Source: Lachnospiraceae bacterium (GTDB lineage: Bacteria; Bacillota; Clostridia; Lachnospirales; Lachnospiraceae). Taken from it: a DNA stretch of 41,188 nt. The stretch's first letter is position 1; each line of letters begins with the position of its first letter. The stretch spans positions 1 through 41,188 of the forward strand of contig JAFRGQ010000049.1 of assembly GCA_017433725.1 (NCBI GenBank), read 5' to 3'. A program made the translations under genes and the position numbers. The notes under the pieces were generated by a model, which saw only the letters and a list, made by a program, of their open reading frames with translations, was not told the origin of the DNA and made no database searches. Positions 15,477 to 24,340 of this stretch are shown piece after piece.

Positions 15477-16841
15477 TCACATCAATCCCGGAAGTACGCC
15501 CTGGAACAGACTCAGGATGCAGGCGAAAATCAGGATGGAAACGCCTGCCACGAAACCGCCGAGCGTCCAGCCGCGGATCGTATCCGTGACATCGATATGG
15601 AAGAATCTGGAAATTGCCCAGAAACCGGAGTCATTCGGGAGTGAGAGTCCGATACCGCCTGCGCAGATAGCGATTGCGCAAAGAATCGGAGACACACCTG
15701 ATGTTGCGGCAGCACTTGCCATGATTGCGGATGTCGTTGTAAGAGCAACTGTTGTGGAACCCTGTGCGCAACGAAGAACCTGAGAGATCACGAAGCAGAG
15801 TACAAGGATCGGGATATTGAAGTTTCCGAAGAAACCTGTGATAAAGTCAGCGATACCGGACGCCTGAAGGATTCCGCCGTAAGCTCCGCCGGCACCGGTG
15901 ATCAGGAGAATAAGACCAACCTTGTCAGCACCGTCAGACATAATGTCTGTGATGGAACGCTGCAGATAAGGACGGGAGACAACCGCTCCGTAGAGAACAC
16001 CGATCGTCATAGCTACGTTCTTGGAACCGAGGAATTTAATGATGTCCAGGAAACCGCCTTCCGGAAGGAACATAGGACCGAATGAGCCGAAGAGAATCAG
16101 AAGAATCGGAACCAGGAGGATGGAAAGAGCAAGACCTGCACTCATCTTCGGTTTTCCGCTTTCTTTGCCGGTCTCTTTGGTCGCAGCTTCGATTTCAGCA
16201 TCCATATCGGAGAAATCCCAGGTCTTTCCGGCCTTGCGATCCTGTCTGTTAAGGAAACCGCCGTAAAGGATACCGCCGACGAACATACCTACGAATGCGG
16301 AGATCAGTGCGTAGAAGAAGAAGATACCGACGTTGATACCCATATTCTCGGCAACTGCAAGAGGCGGTGCCGTCGGAAGAACCAGGGCAAATGTACATGT
16401 AGTAGCTACGGAAATCGCGCAGGCATAACCTGTCATGGAGTAGCCGGTTCTCTTGGAAAGAACACGGAGCATCGGAGCGAACATGATGTAAACTACATCA
16501 CCGAAAACCGGAATACCGGTAATAAATCCGGATACGGCAACTGCGAACTGTGACTTTTCATCGCCGAGCGCTTTCAGAATGCCGTTCGCGATATTGTCAA
16601 TACCGCCGGACTCGTACATGAACATACCGAGCATAACGCCGAGGCCGGTGACGATACCGATTCCGCCGAGCGTGGATCCGAATTTATTCGTGACGACGTC
16701 CGAGACATCTGCCAGAGGCATCATACATGCGATACCGGTGCCGTACGCTGTTACAAGGAGTGCTACGAATGCATTGAGTTTCAGCTTAATGATGCAGAAA
16801 AGCAGCACTGCGATCGAGATGAGAAAAATTACCATTAACAT
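15477..16841 (-). CDS. GntP-family gluconate/sugar-acid permease
   Basis: Inner-membrane H+ symporter of 454 residues with about 12-13 hydrophobic segments from the first residues on (VIFLISIAVLLFCIIKL). Conserved GntP features are GGIGIVTGLGVMLGMFMYESGG near the N-terminus, TGIPVFGDVVYIMFAP, CAQGSTTVALTTTSAI and SLPNDSGFWAISRFF. The family carries gluconate, idonate, xylonate and related acids. AAAAGGGAG lies nine bases before the ATG. It is expressed from the operator-bearing promoter at 16969-16997 and is divergent from the dehydrogenase-epimerase-dehydratase genes, so it very probably brings in their substrate. Confidence 0.9.
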   Translation of the reverse strand: MLMVIFLISIAVLLFCIIKLKLNAFVALLVTAYGTGIACMMPLADVSDVVTNKFGSTLGGIGIVTGLGVMLGMFMYESGGIDNIANGILKALGDEKSQFAVAVSGFITGIPVFGDVVYIMFAPMLRVLSKRTGYSMTGYACAISVATTCTFALVLPTAPPLAVAENMGINVGIFFFYALISAFVGMFVGGILYGGFLNRQDRKAGKTWDFSDMDAEIEAATKETGKESGKPKMSAGLALSILLVPILLILFGSFGPMFLPEGGFLDIIKFLGSKNVAMTIGVLYGAVVSRPYLQRSITDIMSDGADKVGLILLITGAGGAYGGILQASGIADFITGFFGNFNIPILVLCFVISQVLRCAQGSTTVALTTTSAIMASAAATSGVSPILCAIAICAGGIGLSLPNDSGFWAISRFFHIDVTDTIRGWTLGGFVAGVSILIFACILSLFQGVLPGLM

Positions 16842-16968
16842 AAAGCTTGTCTCCCTTTTATCATGTGTTGGTCAAAAGTGACTCTGATCCGGCCGGCGTC
16901 CCGGTCTCTTTCAGATATGCCGTCCTTGCAGTTCCCCTTTGCCTTGGGCGGTCAGATTTATTGATTTC

Positions 16969-16997
16969 AATATATGACATATGACGTCTGATGTCAA
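16969..16997 (-). promoter_or_regulatory. gntP promoter with operator in the spacer
   Basis: Minus-strand -35 TTGACA (16992-16997), 17 bases, -10 TATATT (16969-16974). The spacer and -35 edge form the palindrome TGACAT..GACGTC..ATGTCA (16975-16996). Its 16-base core CATATGACGTCTGATG (16978-16993) recurs exactly at 17142-17157. Confidence 0.75.
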
Positions 16998-17135
16998 TAC
17001 CGTTTTCGGAAAAAGCGCAAGATTGTTAATTTCGCGTATCAGTATGCCCTTTATTTTGTGCATAATGCCTTTTTCAGTACACTCTTTGTAATTTTTATAC
17101 AAATTCACACCAATAAATATAGAAGATATTCCGCC

Positions 17136-17164
17136 TTGCATCATATGACGTCTGATGATATGAT
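17136..17164 (+). promoter_or_regulatory. Dehydrogenase-operon promoter with operator in the spacer
   Basis: -35 TTGCAT (17136-17141), 17 bases, -10 TATGAT (17159-17164). The spacer carries CATATGACGTCTGATG (17142-17157), with palindromic flanks ATCAT/ATGAT around GACGTC. A repressor bound here would block both promoter elements. The intergenic region 16842-17331 otherwise holds only leader sequence and a weak TTTGTA/TACAAA repeat near 17086-17104. Confidence 0.72.
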
Positions 17165-17331
17165 GGCATCATAGAAATTGAAAGAGGCACGAATTCGCAG
17201 GAATCCCCTGTTCCCCTTCTGAGTTTTCACCGCCCGGATTCTTTTCTTAATTGGTACAGGAAGATATAGAACAGACCGCAGGAAACATTTTCATTCAGTA
17301 ATAAAAACAGCAAAGTCGAAGGAGAACAATA

Positions 17332-18357
17332 ATGAAAGCTATCAAATATGAGAAACCATGGAATGTAGCATGCGTAGAACAGGACAAGCCGATCTGCGGC
17401 AAAGGCCAGGCACTTATCAAGATCATGACAGCAGGTATCTGCGGCAGCGACATCGGAGCGTTCAGAGGAACGAACGGACTCGTCTCCTACCCCAGAGTCA
17501 TCGGCCATGAGCTCGCAGGCATTATTGAAGAAATCGACGAGGAGAACAACCCGAAGGGATTCAAAGTCGGAGACCGTGTCATCGTAGATCCCTATCTCTA
17601 TTGCGGACACTGCTATCCCTGCTCGATCGGAAGAACCAACTGCTGTACCGATCTTCATGTTCTCGGCGTTCATGTGGACGGCGGTATGGCCGAATATTTC
17701 ACTCATCCCGCTGATATGCTCGTAAAAATGCCGGACGACATGGACTGGACGCTGGCAGCAATGGCAGAGCCGCTCACAATCTCACTTCACGGCGTACACA
17801 GAGGTTCCCTTAAAGCCGGCGAATATGTCGCAATCTACGGTGCAGGTACAATCGGCGTTCTCGCAGCAATGACAGCTGAGGCTTACGGCGCACATGCCAT
17901 CATTATTGACCTTGTCCAGGAAAGACTTGACTTCGCAACGAGCGTAGGCGTTGAGTACACCATTAATTCCGGTAAGGAAGATGTCGTTTCCCGCATCGCC
18001 GAGATCACCGACGGAAACATGGCACAGCTTGTCATGGAGTGCACAGGTGCAAATGTGTGCATCCGCCAGACCCTCGATATCGTGAGCAATGCAGGCCGCA
18101 TCACCTTCACAGGATGGCCGAAGAACGAAACTTCTATTCCTACAGACGTCATCACAAAGAAAGAAGTCGACATCCGCGGCGCGAGAACGAGTGCGGGAGA
18201 GTTCGAGGAGGCTATCGAACTGATCATGTCCGGAAAAGTTGATATTCGCAAGATCCTGACAAAGACTGTCTCGATGGATGAAGCACCCGAGACTATCATC
18301 GATATCGAAAAGAATCCGGGCAACTACCTTAAGGTCGTTGTGAACGTAGGAATCTAA
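17332..18357 (+). CDS. Zinc-dependent medium-chain dehydrogenase (sugar-acid/polyol type)
   Basis: NAD(P)-dependent alcohol dehydrogenase of 341 residues. Catalytic zinc ligands are in GICGSD and GHE (about 38-65). The structural zinc loop is CGHCYPCSIGRTNC (about 92-105), and the nucleotide fold has YGAGTIGVLAA. It resembles the RspB/YjjN group, which oxidises L-gulonate or L-galactonate at C5, and the threonine/sorbitol dehydrogenases. It is the first gene after the operator-controlled promoter, with AAGGAGAA upstream. In this setting it most likely oxidises a hydroxyl of the imported sugar acid. The exact position cannot be read from sequence. Confidence 0.85.
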   Translation: MKAIKYEKPWNVACVEQDKPICGKGQALIKIMTAGICGSDIGAFRGTNGLVSYPRVIGHELAGIIEEIDEENNPKGFKVGDRVIVDPYLYCGHCYPCSIGRTNCCTDLHVLGVHVDGGMAEYFTHPADMLVKMPDDMDWTLAAMAEPLTISLHGVHRGSLKAGEYVAIYGAGTIGVLAAMTAEAYGAHAIIIDLVQERLDFATSVGVEYTINSGKEDVVSRIAEITDGNMAQLVMECTGANVCIRQTLDIVSNAGRITFTGWPKNETSIPTDVITKKEVDIRGARTSAGEFEEAIELIMSGKVDIRKILTKTVSMDEAPETIIDIEKNPGNYLKVVVNVGI

Positions 18358-18445
18358 TCTCAGACGCAGAATTCTTGTGACGTGAGTCTATAATGAATGT
18401 GTAATATGAAACTTGTCTTAGACATAGGCTCGAAAGGTGTTCAAA

Positions 18446-19744
18446 ATGAAGGAATTATATCTAACAGAAGAAAAAAACGGCATCTCCGCTTCTCAGCTGG
18501 ATGATATGATCGACAAGATGCTCGCCCAGTTTCCCGACATAAAGAAAGTCCTGATCATCCCGCCTGATTACACCAGATGTTATTCCTATGCGGGAATCAT
18601 CACACAGGTGATCTACAAAAAGATTGAGAAGATGAACGAAGGCCGTCCCGAAGATGAGCAAATCCACACCGACGTCATGCCGGCGCTCGGCACACATATG
18701 CCGATGACCGAAGAGGAACTGGACAAGTTCTTCGGAGATGTAGTACCCAGAGACAGGATCATCGTACATCATTGGCAGACCGATACCGTACGTCTTGGAT
18801 TCGTTCCGGCTGAAGTGTGCTCCGAAATCAGCAACGGGCTCTTCCCGGAACAGATCGACGTGGAAGTGAATCATCTGCTTGTCGATGGCGGCTACGATGT
18901 CATCTTCTCTGTCGGACAGGTCGTTCCCCATGAGGTTGTGGGTATGGCCAACTACTCCAAGAACATTTTCGTCGGAACCGGCGGACGTGAAATGATCAAC
19001 AAGTCTCACATGCTGAGCGCGATCTGCGGCATGGAAAAGGCTCTGGGCGTGACTGACAGTCCCGCAAGAAAGTTATATGATTATGCCCAGCAGCATTTTG
19101 TGGACGGAATTATTCCGATGGTCTACCTGCAGACTGTCACGACGAGCGAGAACGAGGAGGTAACCCTCAGGGGTCTGTACATCGGTGAGAGCAGACGGCC
19201 ATTTGAAAATGCAGCAGCCCTCTCTCAGAAACTCAACATCTTCCATGTGGAAAGGCGGGCTAAAAAAGTCGTCACCTATCTGGAACCCACCGAGCTCAAG
19301 ACCACTTGGGTCGGTAACAAAGGCGTTTACCGCACGAGAATGATCATCGAGGACGGCGGCGAGCTCATAGTCCTTGCACCGGGAGTGAAATCTTTCGGTG
19401 AAAATGAGGAGATGGATAAAATGACCCGCACCTACGGCTACACCGGCACGGACCACATTCTTGAGCTGTACCGTCAGGGCGTTTTTGAGGGCAGACTCAT
19501 GGCTGCAGCCCACCTCATGCAGGGATCCAGCGAAGGCAGATTTACGATCACCTATGCCACAAAACCGGAATTTATGAGCAGAGAAGAGATCGAAGGCGTC
19601 GGCTATAACTGGGCTGATTACGACGAGATCACAAAGCGTTACGATCCCGAAAAGTTGAAAGAGGGCTGGAACGTCCTTCCGGACGGTGAGGAAATCTATT
19701 TTGTCGGGACGCCGGCGCTCGGACTCTGGAAGTGCGACGACTGA
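18446..19744 (+). CDS. LarA-like nickel-pincer hydroxyacid racemase/epimerase
   Basis: Member of the lactate racemase (LarA, DUF2088) superfamily, 432 residues. Residues matching the LarA active site are visible: Arg44 in DYTR, His84 in LGTH, and His162 with Lys172 exactly ten residues apart (PHEVVGMANYSK), the pair that holds the nickel-pincer nucleotide. The superfamily includes racemases of lactate, malate and phenyllactate and a gluconate 2-epimerase. Here, between a sugar-acid dehydrogenase and a dehydratase, C2 epimerisation of an aldonate is the best guess. The start at 18446 has GAAAGGTG seven bases upstream; the frame also opens at GTG 18437. The LarB/C/E cofactor genes are not in the window. 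A TATAAT at 18389-18394 lacks a good -35. Confidence 0.82.
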   Translation: MKELYLTEEKNGISASQLDDMIDKMLAQFPDIKKVLIIPPDYTRCYSYAGIITQVIYKKIEKMNEGRPEDEQIHTDVMPALGTHMPMTEEELDKFFGDVVPRDRIIVHHWQTDTVRLGFVPAEVCSEISNGLFPEQIDVEVNHLLVDGGYDVIFSVGQVVPHEVVGMANYSKNIFVGTGGREMINKSHMLSAICGMEKALGVTDSPARKLYDYAQQHFVDGIIPMVYLQTVTTSENEEVTLRGLYIGESRRPFENAAALSQKLNIFHVERRAKKVVTYLEPTELKTTWVGNKGVYRTRMIIEDGGELIVLAPGVKSFGENEEMDKMTRTYGYTGTDHILELYRQGVFEGRLMAAAHLMQGSSEGRFTITYATKPEFMSREEIEGVGYNWADYDEITKRYDPEKLKEGWNVLPDGEEIYFVGTPALGLWKCDD

Positions 19745-19903
19745 AGGCAGGTTGCCGGCGATCCGGCTCCGGAAACGCGACAACATATATTACAAAGAAA
19801 TAGAATCTGTTAAAATAATGGCAGAGACAGCCTGAGCTGCTGCGGTCAAACTTGTCAGCAGATCGATGGCGCAATGCCCATCTGAATTTATATGGAGGAT
19901 GCT

Positions 19904-21661
19904 ATGAAGAATATTAAGGAAATGCCAAGCCAGGTATTCCGCGCAAATGCACCTGAGCTCGACCCGCTCCGCATCGGTACCGGCTGGAAACCGGAAGATC
20001 TCGGAAAGATCCAGGTATTTATTGAGAGCACATTCGGTGACAGTCACCCGGGCTCAGGACACCTGAACAAACTCGTGGAGGCGGCCCGCGAAGGCGTCCG
20101 CGAGGAGGGAGGATACGGTGCTCGCTATTTTACGACCGATATGTGCGACGGCGAAAGCCAGGGTAACGACGGCATCAATTACTCGCTCTGCAGCCGCGAA
20201 ATGATTGCCAATATGATTGAGATTCAGGCAAATGCAACACCCTTTGATGCAGGCGTCTATATTGCGAGCTGCGACAAGGGAATGCCCGGCAATCTGATCG
20301 GCCTTGCGCGTGTCAATATTCCGTCCGTCGTCGTGACAGGCGGAACCATGGCAGCAGGCCCGGACATGTTGACACTCGAGCAGCTGGGTATGTACTCCGC
20401 TCAGTATGAGCGCGGTGAGATCGATGAGGCGAAGCTGACATGGGCTAAACATAACGCATGTCCCAGCTGCGGCGCCTGCTCCTTCATCGGAACGGCTTCC
20501 ACCATGCAGATCATGGCAGAGTCTCTCGGACTTGCCCTGCCGGGCAGTGCACTTCTGCCTGCAACCAGCCCGGATCTCGTTGAGTACGCAAAAAATGCCG
20601 GAAAGCAGGCCGTAAAGCTTGCCAAAATCGGATTGAAACCGACAGATATCATAACCATGGACAGTTTTGAAAACGCCATCATGGTCCACGCAGCCATTTC
20701 CGGTTCCACAAATGCACTGATGCATATTCCGGCAATCGCGCATGAGTACGGGATTGAGATCTCCGGGGAGACATTTGACAAACTCCACAGAGGCGCACAC
20801 TATCTGCTGGATGTCCGTCCGGCAGGCAGATGGCCGGCAGAGTTCTTCTACTATGCAGGCGGCGTACCCGCAATCATGGAGGAAATTAAGAGCGTTCTTC
20901 ATCTGGACGTCATGACCGTGACAGGCAAGACTCTCGGCGAGAATCTGGAAGAACTGAAGCAGAACGGCTTCTACGAGAGATGCCAGGGCTGGCTGGATAA
21001 GGCCAATGAGAGATACGGAAGCCATGTCACGAAGGAAGATATCATCAGACCGTTTGACAAGGCCATCGGAACGGACGGATCGATTGCAATCCTTAAGGGA
21101 AATCTGGCACCGGAAGGCGCTGTCATCAAGCACACCGCCTGCCCGAAAGAGATGTTCAGCGCGGTTCTGAACGCAAGGCCGTTCGACAGCGAAGAGGAAT
21201 GCATCGACGCGGTCCTTCACCACAAAGTGAATCCCGGCGACGCTGTCTTCATCCGCTACGAGGGACCCAAGGCATCCGGTATGCCTGAAATGTTCTACAC
21301 ATCGGAGGCTATTTCCTCTGACAAAGAGCTCGGTAGAACGATTGCGCTGATCACAGACGGCAGATTCTCCGGCGCATCCACCGGACCGGTCATCGGACAC
21401 TGCAGTCCGGAGGCTCAGAGCGGCGGACCGATCGCTCTGGTCGAGGAAGGTGACCTCATCCATCTGGACGTCATGGGAAGAGTTCTTGAGATCGTCGGCG
21501 TGAAGGGCGAAAGAAAGACTCCGGAAGAGATGGACGAGATCCTCGCTGAGCGTAAGAAGAACTGGCAGCCGAAACCCATGAAGTATAAGAGGGGTGCGCT
21601 GAGGCTGTTCGCGGAGCATGCGGTATCGCCGATGAAGGGGGCTTATCTGGATTTTGAGTAA
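19904..21661 (+). CDS. IlvD/Edd-family sugar-acid dehydratase
   Basis: Fe-S dehydratase of 585 residues that would convert an aldonate to its 2-keto-3-deoxy acid. Cluster and metal residues are visible in DMCDGESQG (Cys81), SCDKGMPGN (Cys123) and CPSCGACSF (Cys192), with later GRFSGAS and GPVIGHCSPEA typical of the family's active-site lid. I favour sugar-acid over dihydroxyacid (IlvD proper) because of the GntP, aldolase and dehydrogenase neighbours. A YjhG/gluconate-dehydratase-like role fits. ATG 19904 is preferred: the GGAGG ribosome site itself forms part of an upstream in-frame ATG at 19892. The 160-base gap before it holds no clear terminator. Confidence 0.87.
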   Translation: MKNIKEMPSQVFRANAPELDPLRIGTGWKPEDLGKIQVFIESTFGDSHPGSGHLNKLVEAAREGVREEGGYGARYFTTDMCDGESQGNDGINYSLCSREMIANMIEIQANATPFDAGVYIASCDKGMPGNLIGLARVNIPSVVVTGGTMAAGPDMLTLEQLGMYSAQYERGEIDEAKLTWAKHNACPSCGACSFIGTASTMQIMAESLGLALPGSALLPATSPDLVEYAKNAGKQAVKLAKIGLKPTDIITMDSFENAIMVHAAISGSTNALMHIPAIAHEYGIEISGETFDKLHRGAHYLLDVRPAGRWPAEFFYYAGGVPAIMEEIKSVLHLDVMTVTGKTLGENLEELKQNGFYERCQGWLDKANERYGSHVTKEDIIRPFDKAIGTDGSIAILKGNLAPEGAVIKHTACPKEMFSAVLNARPFDSEEECIDAVLHHKVNPGDAVFIRYEGPKASGMPEMFYTSEAISSDKELGRTIALITDGRFSGASTGPVIGHCSPEAQSGGPIALVEEGDLIHLDVMGRVLEIVGVKGERKTPEEMDEILAERKKNWQPKPMKYKRGALRLFAEHAVSPMKGAYLDFE

Positions 21662-21757
21662 ACGTCGCGTCACGTGTCTTGCGCACGTCTTCGATCCGCC
21701 GAAGACTTTATTCTGCACCGGAAATAGTATTTCTGCGTCATGATTCAAAAAAAGTAT

Positions 21758-21786
21758 TTGACAAGACCAATTCATCATGTTAAAGT
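21758..21786 (+). promoter_or_regulatory. Promoter of the Trp T-box/trpB2 transcript
   Basis: -35 TTGACA (21758-21763), 17 bases, -10 TAAAGT (21781-21786). It starts the T-box leader. Confidence 0.75.
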
Positions 21787-21792
21787 GTTACC

Positions 21793-22086
21793 AACTTAAT
21801 ACAGCTACAAACCAATGAGGAAGAAATAGTAACACGAACCTCTTTCTGACCAGTGAGCCGCAGACAGTGGAAATGCGGAGAGAAATGCCGTGCGAATGGG
21901 CTTCCGAGGGCGAACCGAACCCCGAACGGGCAGTAGGCGAGACGGAGCAGGATCTCCGTGATCAAAATCCGGCATATGATGGTATGCATGAGAGGACGCA
22001 ATAAGCGTCAAGTTGGGTGGCACCGCAGGAGTTTATTATCGCTCTTGTCCCTTCAGTTCTGATGGGGACAAGAGCGTTTTCTTTTT
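21793..22086 (+). ncRNA. T-box riboswitch, tryptophan-specific
   Basis: tRNA-sensing leader. Stem I base GGAAG pairs with CUUCC, an AGUA loop-E element is present, and the specifier is GAA-UGG-G-CUUCC-GAG with UGG (Trp) at 21897-21899. The T-box core GGGTGGCACCGC is at 22015-22026. Its variable base C would pair with discriminator G73, as in bacterial tRNA-Trp. The terminator GCTCTTGTCCC (22041-22051) / GGGGACAAGAGC (22064-22075) plus a T-run (22076-22086) ends it. Uncharged tRNA-Trp would open the downstream gene. The following 22087-22256 shows no further structure. Confidence 0.92.
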
Positions 22087-22256
22087 GCATCACGCTCATC
22101 CCCCGACCATCATTACAAAACAGGATGAATCCGGCCATATGACATTTCTGTCCACACGGTTTCATCCAAATGTGCCGTTTCTTGCGAGCACAGACTGACG
22201 ATTCGCCGAGAGGCGACAAACAGCCGTTTCCCCGGCATGATGAAAGGAGAAAAAAC

Positions 22257-23651
22257 ATGAGCAAGAAGTATGATGTACCTTACAAGATGTATCTGGAAGA
22301 GAAAGAAATCCCGAAGAAATGGTATAACGTGAGAGCGGACATGAAGACCAAGCAGGCTCCGCTCCTGAACCCCGGAACCCTCGAGCCGATGGGCGCTGCA
22401 GATCTTGCTCCGGTCTTCTGCGAAGAACTCGTAGCGCAGGAGCTCGACGACAATACCCCGTACTACGACATCCCGAAAGAAATCCATGACTTCTACAAGA
22501 TCTATCGCCCGTCGCCGCTCATGCACGCGGAATATCTTGAGAAAGCACTGGGAACTCCGGCTCACATCTTCTATAAGTTCGAAGGAAACAACACATCCGG
22601 CAGCCACAAGCTGAACTCCGCGCTTGCCCAGGCATACTACGCCAAGAAACAGGGACTCAAAGGCGTCACAACCGAGACCGGTGCCGGCCAGTGGGGCACT
22701 GCCCTCTCCATGGCCTGCTCCTTCTTCGACCTCGACTGCAAGGTCTTCATGGTCAAAGTTTCCTACGAGCAGAAGCCGTTCCGCCGCGAAGTAATGCGCA
22801 CATACGGCGCAGACGTAACTCCGTCTCCGTCCGATACGACCAAGATCGGCCGCGAGATTCTTAAAGCACACCCGGGAACAACAGGTTCCCTCGGCTGCGC
22901 AATCTCCGAGGCGGTCGAAGTTGCCGTCTCAAATGAAGGTTACCGCTATGTTCTCGGCAGCGTTCTCAACCAGGTGCTCCTGCACCAGTCCGTAATCGGA
23001 CTTGAGACAAAACTCGCCTGCGATAAGTACGGAATTAAGCCGGACATGATCATCGGATGCGCCGGCGGCGGTTCAAACCTCGGCGGTCTGATTGCCCCGT
23101 TCATGGGCGAGAAGCTCCGCGGAGAAGCAGACTACGACATCGTGGCAGTCGAACCGGCATCCTGCCCGAGCTTCACACGAGGAAAATATGTCTATGATTT
23201 CTGCGACACCGGTATGGTCACACCGCTCGCCAAGATGTACACACTCGGCCACGATTTCATTCCTTCGGCAAATCACGCCGGCGGTCTTCGTTTCCACGGC
23301 ATGAGTCCGGTCCTCTCCCAGCTGTATCACGACGGCTACATGAGAGCGGTCTCCGTAGAGCAGACGGAAGTGTTCAAGGCAGCAGAGATGTTCGCACGCA
23401 CCGAGGGTATCCTTCCGGCACCGGAATCCAGCCATGCAATTCGTGCTGCAATCGACGAGGCTCTCAGATGTAAAGAAACCGGAGAGGAGAAGACAATCAT
23501 CTTCGGTCTCACCGGCACCGGCTACTTCGATATGGTGGCTTACGAGCAGTTCAACAACGGCACAATGAATGACTACATTCCTACCGATGAGGATCTTGCC
23601 CGCGGATTTGCAAGCATTCCGAAGAAAGCTGACGGAAGCTTTATCGAATAA
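22257..23651 (+). CDS. trpB2: TrpB2-type tryptophan synthase beta subunit, stand-alone
   Basis: PLP enzyme of 464 residues making L-tryptophan from indole and serine. The PLP lysine is Lys118 in NTSGSHKLNSA, and the phosphate-binding loop is GCAGGGSNLGG (about 268-278). The extra length at the N-terminus (YNVRADM..PLLNPGTLEP) and the RPSPL motif mark the TrpB2 branch rather than classic TrpB. There is no trpA or other trp gene beside it, so external or salvaged indole is the likely substrate. The start follows AAAGGAG with seven-base spacing. The upstream Trp T-box makes expression depend on tryptophan shortage, which supports a biosynthetic role. Confidence 0.92.
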   Translation: MSKKYDVPYKMYLEEKEIPKKWYNVRADMKTKQAPLLNPGTLEPMGAADLAPVFCEELVAQELDDNTPYYDIPKEIHDFYKIYRPSPLMHAEYLEKALGTPAHIFYKFEGNNTSGSHKLNSALAQAYYAKKQGLKGVTTETGAGQWGTALSMACSFFDLDCKVFMVKVSYEQKPFRREVMRTYGADVTPSPSDTTKIGREILKAHPGTTGSLGCAISEAVEVAVSNEGYRYVLGSVLNQVLLHQSVIGLETKLACDKYGIKPDMIIGCAGGGSNLGGLIAPFMGEKLRGEADYDIVAVEPASCPSFTRGKYVYDFCDTGMVTPLAKMYTLGHDFIPSANHAGGLRFHGMSPVLSQLYHDGYMRAVSVEQTEVFKAAEMFARTEGILPAPESSHAIRAAIDEALRCKETGEEKTIIFGLTGTGYFDMVAYEQFNNGTMNDYIPTDEDLARGFASIPKKADGSFIE

Positions 23652-23718
23652 TATAATTACAGTGCCTCAAATATCATTCTGACACTTGGCTTGCTCGAGT
23701 GGAACTTTCATAACATAA

Positions 23719-23775
23719 AGAGCCGGTTCTGCCAATACGATCTTTTCGTATCGACAGAGCCGGCTCTACATTTTT
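23719..23775 (+). terminator. Rho-independent terminator after trpB2
   Basis: AGAGCCGG (23719-23726) pairs with CCGGCTCT (23760-23767), with inner ATACGA/TCGTAT, then ACATTTTTG. A copy of the TTCTTCATCG..CTCGTG motif follows at 23777-23799. It lies between convergent genes and may serve both. Confidence 0.8.
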
Positions 23776-23864
23776 GTTCTTCATCGCGCAATGCTCGTGG
23801 CATTAATCATTGACGCAGAATTAATTGACTGTAATCATAAGATGCGTACCCGTCTCAAAATCCG

Positions 23865-24326
23865 TCACATTCCGAATTCGGCGCAAAGATTTGCGAACCG
23901 CACCTTTTCTTTATCCTTGATTGCTTTAGAGAGGTCATTCATGCAGTGATGGATAACGTCGGCGTCCTTCAGCACCTCGTCCATCGGTCCGTCCGTGACA
24001 AGCTTATCATCGTGGTGATAAATAGCCGAGCATATCATCTCTGTCTCAGCTTCATCTGTAAGAGAGAGCTCTCCCAAAATCTTCCTCGCGAGTTCCGCAC
24101 CCTTATGCGCATGATCCTCATAAGAACCGGTCTTATAGGCGTGCATATCGTGCAGCATCGCCGCCATGGATGCGATTTCCGGGTCAAGCCCCCGCTTTTT
24201 TGCGATCATGGTCGCGGCAAGAGAAACGCCGTAAAGGTGTACAATAGCCGAATTTCTTCTGTCGGCATCCTCCATCTTATTGAGTTCGCTCTCAACATAC
24301 TTTCGAAGTTCTTTTAATCTTCCCAT
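23865..24326 (-). CDS. HD-domain protein
   Basis: Small cytosolic protein of 153 residues with the metal-binding pattern of HD phosphohydrolases: HLYGVSLAA (first His), MLHDMHAY (HD), DHAHKG, then IYHHDDK and a late Asp in LKDADVIHH. The substrate is unknown; family members cleave nucleotides or cyclic dinucleotides. A start at 24326 gives a natural length. It follows the AAA/PD-(D/E)XK gene by 14 bases on the same strand and is probably cotranscribed, though the two functions are not known to be related. Confidence 0.75.
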   Translation of the reverse strand: MGRLKELRKYVESELNKMEDADRRNSAIVHLYGVSLAATMIAKKRGLDPEIASMAAMLHDMHAYKTGSYEDHAHKGAELARKILGELSLTDEAETEMICSAIYHHDDKLVTDGPMDEVLKDADVIHHCMNDLSKAIKDKEKVRFANLCAEFGM

Positions 24327-24340
24327 CTTACTTTATCCTT

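Noticed and set aside
20054-21778. 574-codon minus-strand frame over the dehydratase
   Set aside because: Shadow of an IlvD/Edd gene with intact catalytic cysteines on the plus strand.
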